Assembly: GCA_016210825.1 (NCBI GenBank)
Contig: JACQTM010000059.1
Location: forward strand, 1-6,819
Direction: 5' to 3'
Length of the DNA: 6,819 bases
Source of the DNA: Hyphomicrobiales bacterium
Lineage (GTDB): Bacteria > Pseudomonadota > Alphaproteobacteria > Rhizobiales > Xanthobacteraceae
The translations under genes were made by a program, and so were the position numbers. The notes under the pieces were generated by a model. That model saw nothing but the letters and a program-made list of their open reading frames with translations, had not been told where the DNA came from and did no database searches. Of the stretch, positions 6,152-6,819 are shown one piece after another. Position 1 is the first letter of the stretch; the number at the start of each line of letters is the position of its first letter.

Positions 6152-6286
6152 ATGATGGGAGATTTTGGCGGAATGGGGCCGGGCATGATGGGCGCGGGCA
6201 TGGGTCTGATCTATTTGCTGGTCCTCATTCTACTCGTCCTCGGTATCGCGGCGCTGGTGAAATATTTGTTCTTCGCGAAGAAATAA
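6152..6286 (+). CDS. Met/Gly-rich single-span membrane microprotein (44 aa)
   Basis: A 44-residue protein preceded by a strong Shine-Dalgarno, AGGAG (6141-6145), 6 nt before ATG 6152; the next codon is also ATG. The first 17 residues contain six Met and seven Gly (MMGDFGGMGPGMMGAGM). Residues about 18-40 form one hydrophobic membrane span (LIYLLVLILLVLGIAALV...), and the end is YLFFAKK, TAA. The C-terminal lysines suggest the C-terminus is cytoplasmic, so the Met-rich tail would face the periplasm, where clustered thioethers could bind Cu(I) or Ag(I). I know similar tiny Met/Gly-rich membrane proteins near metal-resistance genes in rhizobia, but no assigned function. Context supports a metal link: a CusF relic lies immediately upstream, a CusF domain 0.8 kb away, and a cytochrome b561 is divergent. 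The role is inferred; the existence of a translated gene is well supported by the Shine-Dalgarno and the clear hydrophobic pattern. The second ATG (6155) is a possible alternative start. Confidence 0.72.
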   Translation: MMGDFGGMGPGMMGAGMGLIYLLVLILLVLGIAALVKYLFFAKK

Positions 6287-6677
6287 TCTTCGTGCGGAAA
6301 CTCGGCGAGCCGGATATCTGCTTGTCGGATTGGATAAAAGTCTTCACCCATGCATAGCAAAGCATGACGGCGGTCGTTGATTCGCGCATTAATCATTGCG
6401 GCACAAAACCGGGGAGGGCGGAGGCGGAGCCTTGCCTCACTGATGCGGCTCCAGGAGGCCCTTCCCGGCGTGCCGTCCGCGGTTGAGGCCGCTACGCTGC
6501 GATCCGAACGGGTACCGCAACGATCATCGCGGCGTTCTGCGTCGGTGGTTCCATGTTGACCTCCGCGCTCGCAGGACTAACGGGTCAAGCATCTGCCGAT
6601 TGATTGAAGTGTCAAGCCACGCTTTGGTCGCAGTTGAAAAAACACGGCGTGAATATTCGCGCTCCAGGCTGCGATGC
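6287..6677. other. 391-bp stretch without a convincing gene
   Basis: No reading frame here has a believable start, Shine-Dalgarno and recognisable protein. Seen in it: a small CATGC/GCATG inverted repeat near 6353-6370 and a TGATT/AATCA pair near 6379-6395, both too short to interpret. There is a signal-peptide-like frame at 6502-6600, listed separately. Near 6637-6662, read on the - strand, an imperfect AT-centred inverted repeat is followed by TTTTTT, a weak candidate terminator for the beta-propeller gene that ends at 6678. The region may be decayed coding sequence between the microprotein and beta-propeller genes. Confidence 0.5.
6502..6600 (+). pseudogene. Signal-peptide-like frame without a start codon
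   Basis: The frame reads IRTGTATIIAAFCVGGSM followed by LTSALAGLTGQASAD and TGA at 6601. It looks like an exported-protein leader: a basic residue, a hydrophobic core, and an ASA-D signal peptidase I site. The first codon is ATC where ATG would be expected, there is no Shine-Dalgarno, and a stop falls right after the presumed cleavage site. The frame then stays open to TAA 6679-6681 (LKCQATLWSQLKKHGVNI and so on). This could be a dead small secreted-protein gene or chance; I do not recognise the product. Confidence 0.2.
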
Positions 6678-6818
6678 CTAAATATACGCCAGTGTCTCGC
6701 ATCCCACACCGGCAGCGAAGGTGTCGCGCACATGCATCGCCAGCAAATCGATTACGCTAATCGTTCCACCACGCTGATTGGCAACGAGCAGCGTTGTGCC
6801 GTCGTCATGGAAAGCGGC
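6678..6818 (-). CDS. YncE/YVTN-type beta-propeller protein, C-terminal part
   Basis: The - strand frame enters from the right edge and runs 46 codons to TAG (6680-6678). It contains one clear blade-like repeat, HDDGTTLLVANQRGGTISVI followed by DLLAMHVRDTF, and ends AAGVGCETLAYI. The pattern DG-TLLVANQ-GTISVID is typical of YVTN/YncE-like six- or seven-bladed propellers, usually exported to the periplasm. The ending after the VG-ETL motif looks like a natural C-terminus rather than a broken one. Function cannot be assigned: relatives occur in redox, metal and surface-protein contexts. The N-terminus, any signal peptide and most blades lie outside the window. The frame is open to the edge and no start codon is assigned. 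Confidence 0.75.
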   Translation of the reverse strand, partial: AAFHDDGTTLLVANQRGGTISVIDLLAMHVRDTFAAGVGCETLAYI

Positions 6819-6819
6819 G

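Noticed and set aside
6379..6398. FNR/FixK-like box (TTGAT ... ATCAT)
   Set aside because: The half-sites are 10 bp apart rather than 4, and no gene starts suitably downstream.
6377..6559. + strand 60-codon frame in the gene-poor stretch
   Set aside because: Arg/Ser/Ala-rich low-complexity translation with no Shine-Dalgarno and no hydrophobic or domain pattern.
6601..6603. TGA read as selenocysteine or by readthrough
   Set aside because: No selenocysteine-type downstream stem-loop, no valid start codon and no conserved protein; decay or chance is simpler.
6524..6733. - strand 69-codon frame overlapping the beta-propeller end
   Set aside because: The overlapping - strand frame gives a clear YVTN-type repeat, so this one is a shadow.

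Overview
The window reads as alphaproteobacterial chromosome, most likely Hyphomicrobiales and probably near Bradyrhizobium/Rhodopseudomonas. The evidence is GC-rich core genes, the order amidase - PBP1A - RF2 (familiar to me from that order of bacteria), and the alphaproteobacterial sequence style of PBP1A and RF2. The genus is an inference; no rRNA or other marker is present.

Left part (1-5083), core housekeeping, all on the + strand. It holds a periplasmic N-acetylmuramoyl-L-alanine amidase of the AmiC type (5' end outside the window), a class A penicillin-binding protein 1A (mrcA), and peptide chain release factor 2 (prfB). The first two remodel and build peptidoglycan. prfB is read through a textbook programmed +1 frameshift (AGGAGG, CAT, CTT, TGA, C), so the real gene starts at 3952 and joins two frames at 4021. 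A GC-rich hairpin lies between mrcA and prfB.

Right part (5084-6819), accessory and partly decayed, visibly lower in GC in hand-counted lines. Just after prfB is a CusF-type copper-binding domain with no signal peptide and no plausible start codon, so it looks like a 5'-truncated gene. It is followed by a long imperfect hairpin. A cytochrome b561-family membrane protein lies on the - strand with a good sigma-70-like promoter. Back on the + strand is a 42-bp relic matching the C-terminal codons and stop of the CusF fragment. Directly behind it, with a strong Shine-Dalgarno, is a 44-residue Met/Gly-rich single-span membrane microprotein. After about 390 bp without a convincing gene, the window ends in the C-terminal part of a YncE/YVTN-type beta-propeller protein on the - strand.

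Taken together, the right half looks like the eroded remains of a small copper/redox module (CusF-like protein, Met-rich membrane peptide, b-type cytochrome) inserted behind a conserved cell-wall/translation block. I see no CRISPR array, tRNA, rRNA, transposase or phage gene. The most unusual items are the Met-rich microprotein and the two CusF remnants, one long and one very short. I do not see convincing evidence of a wholly new multi-gene system.
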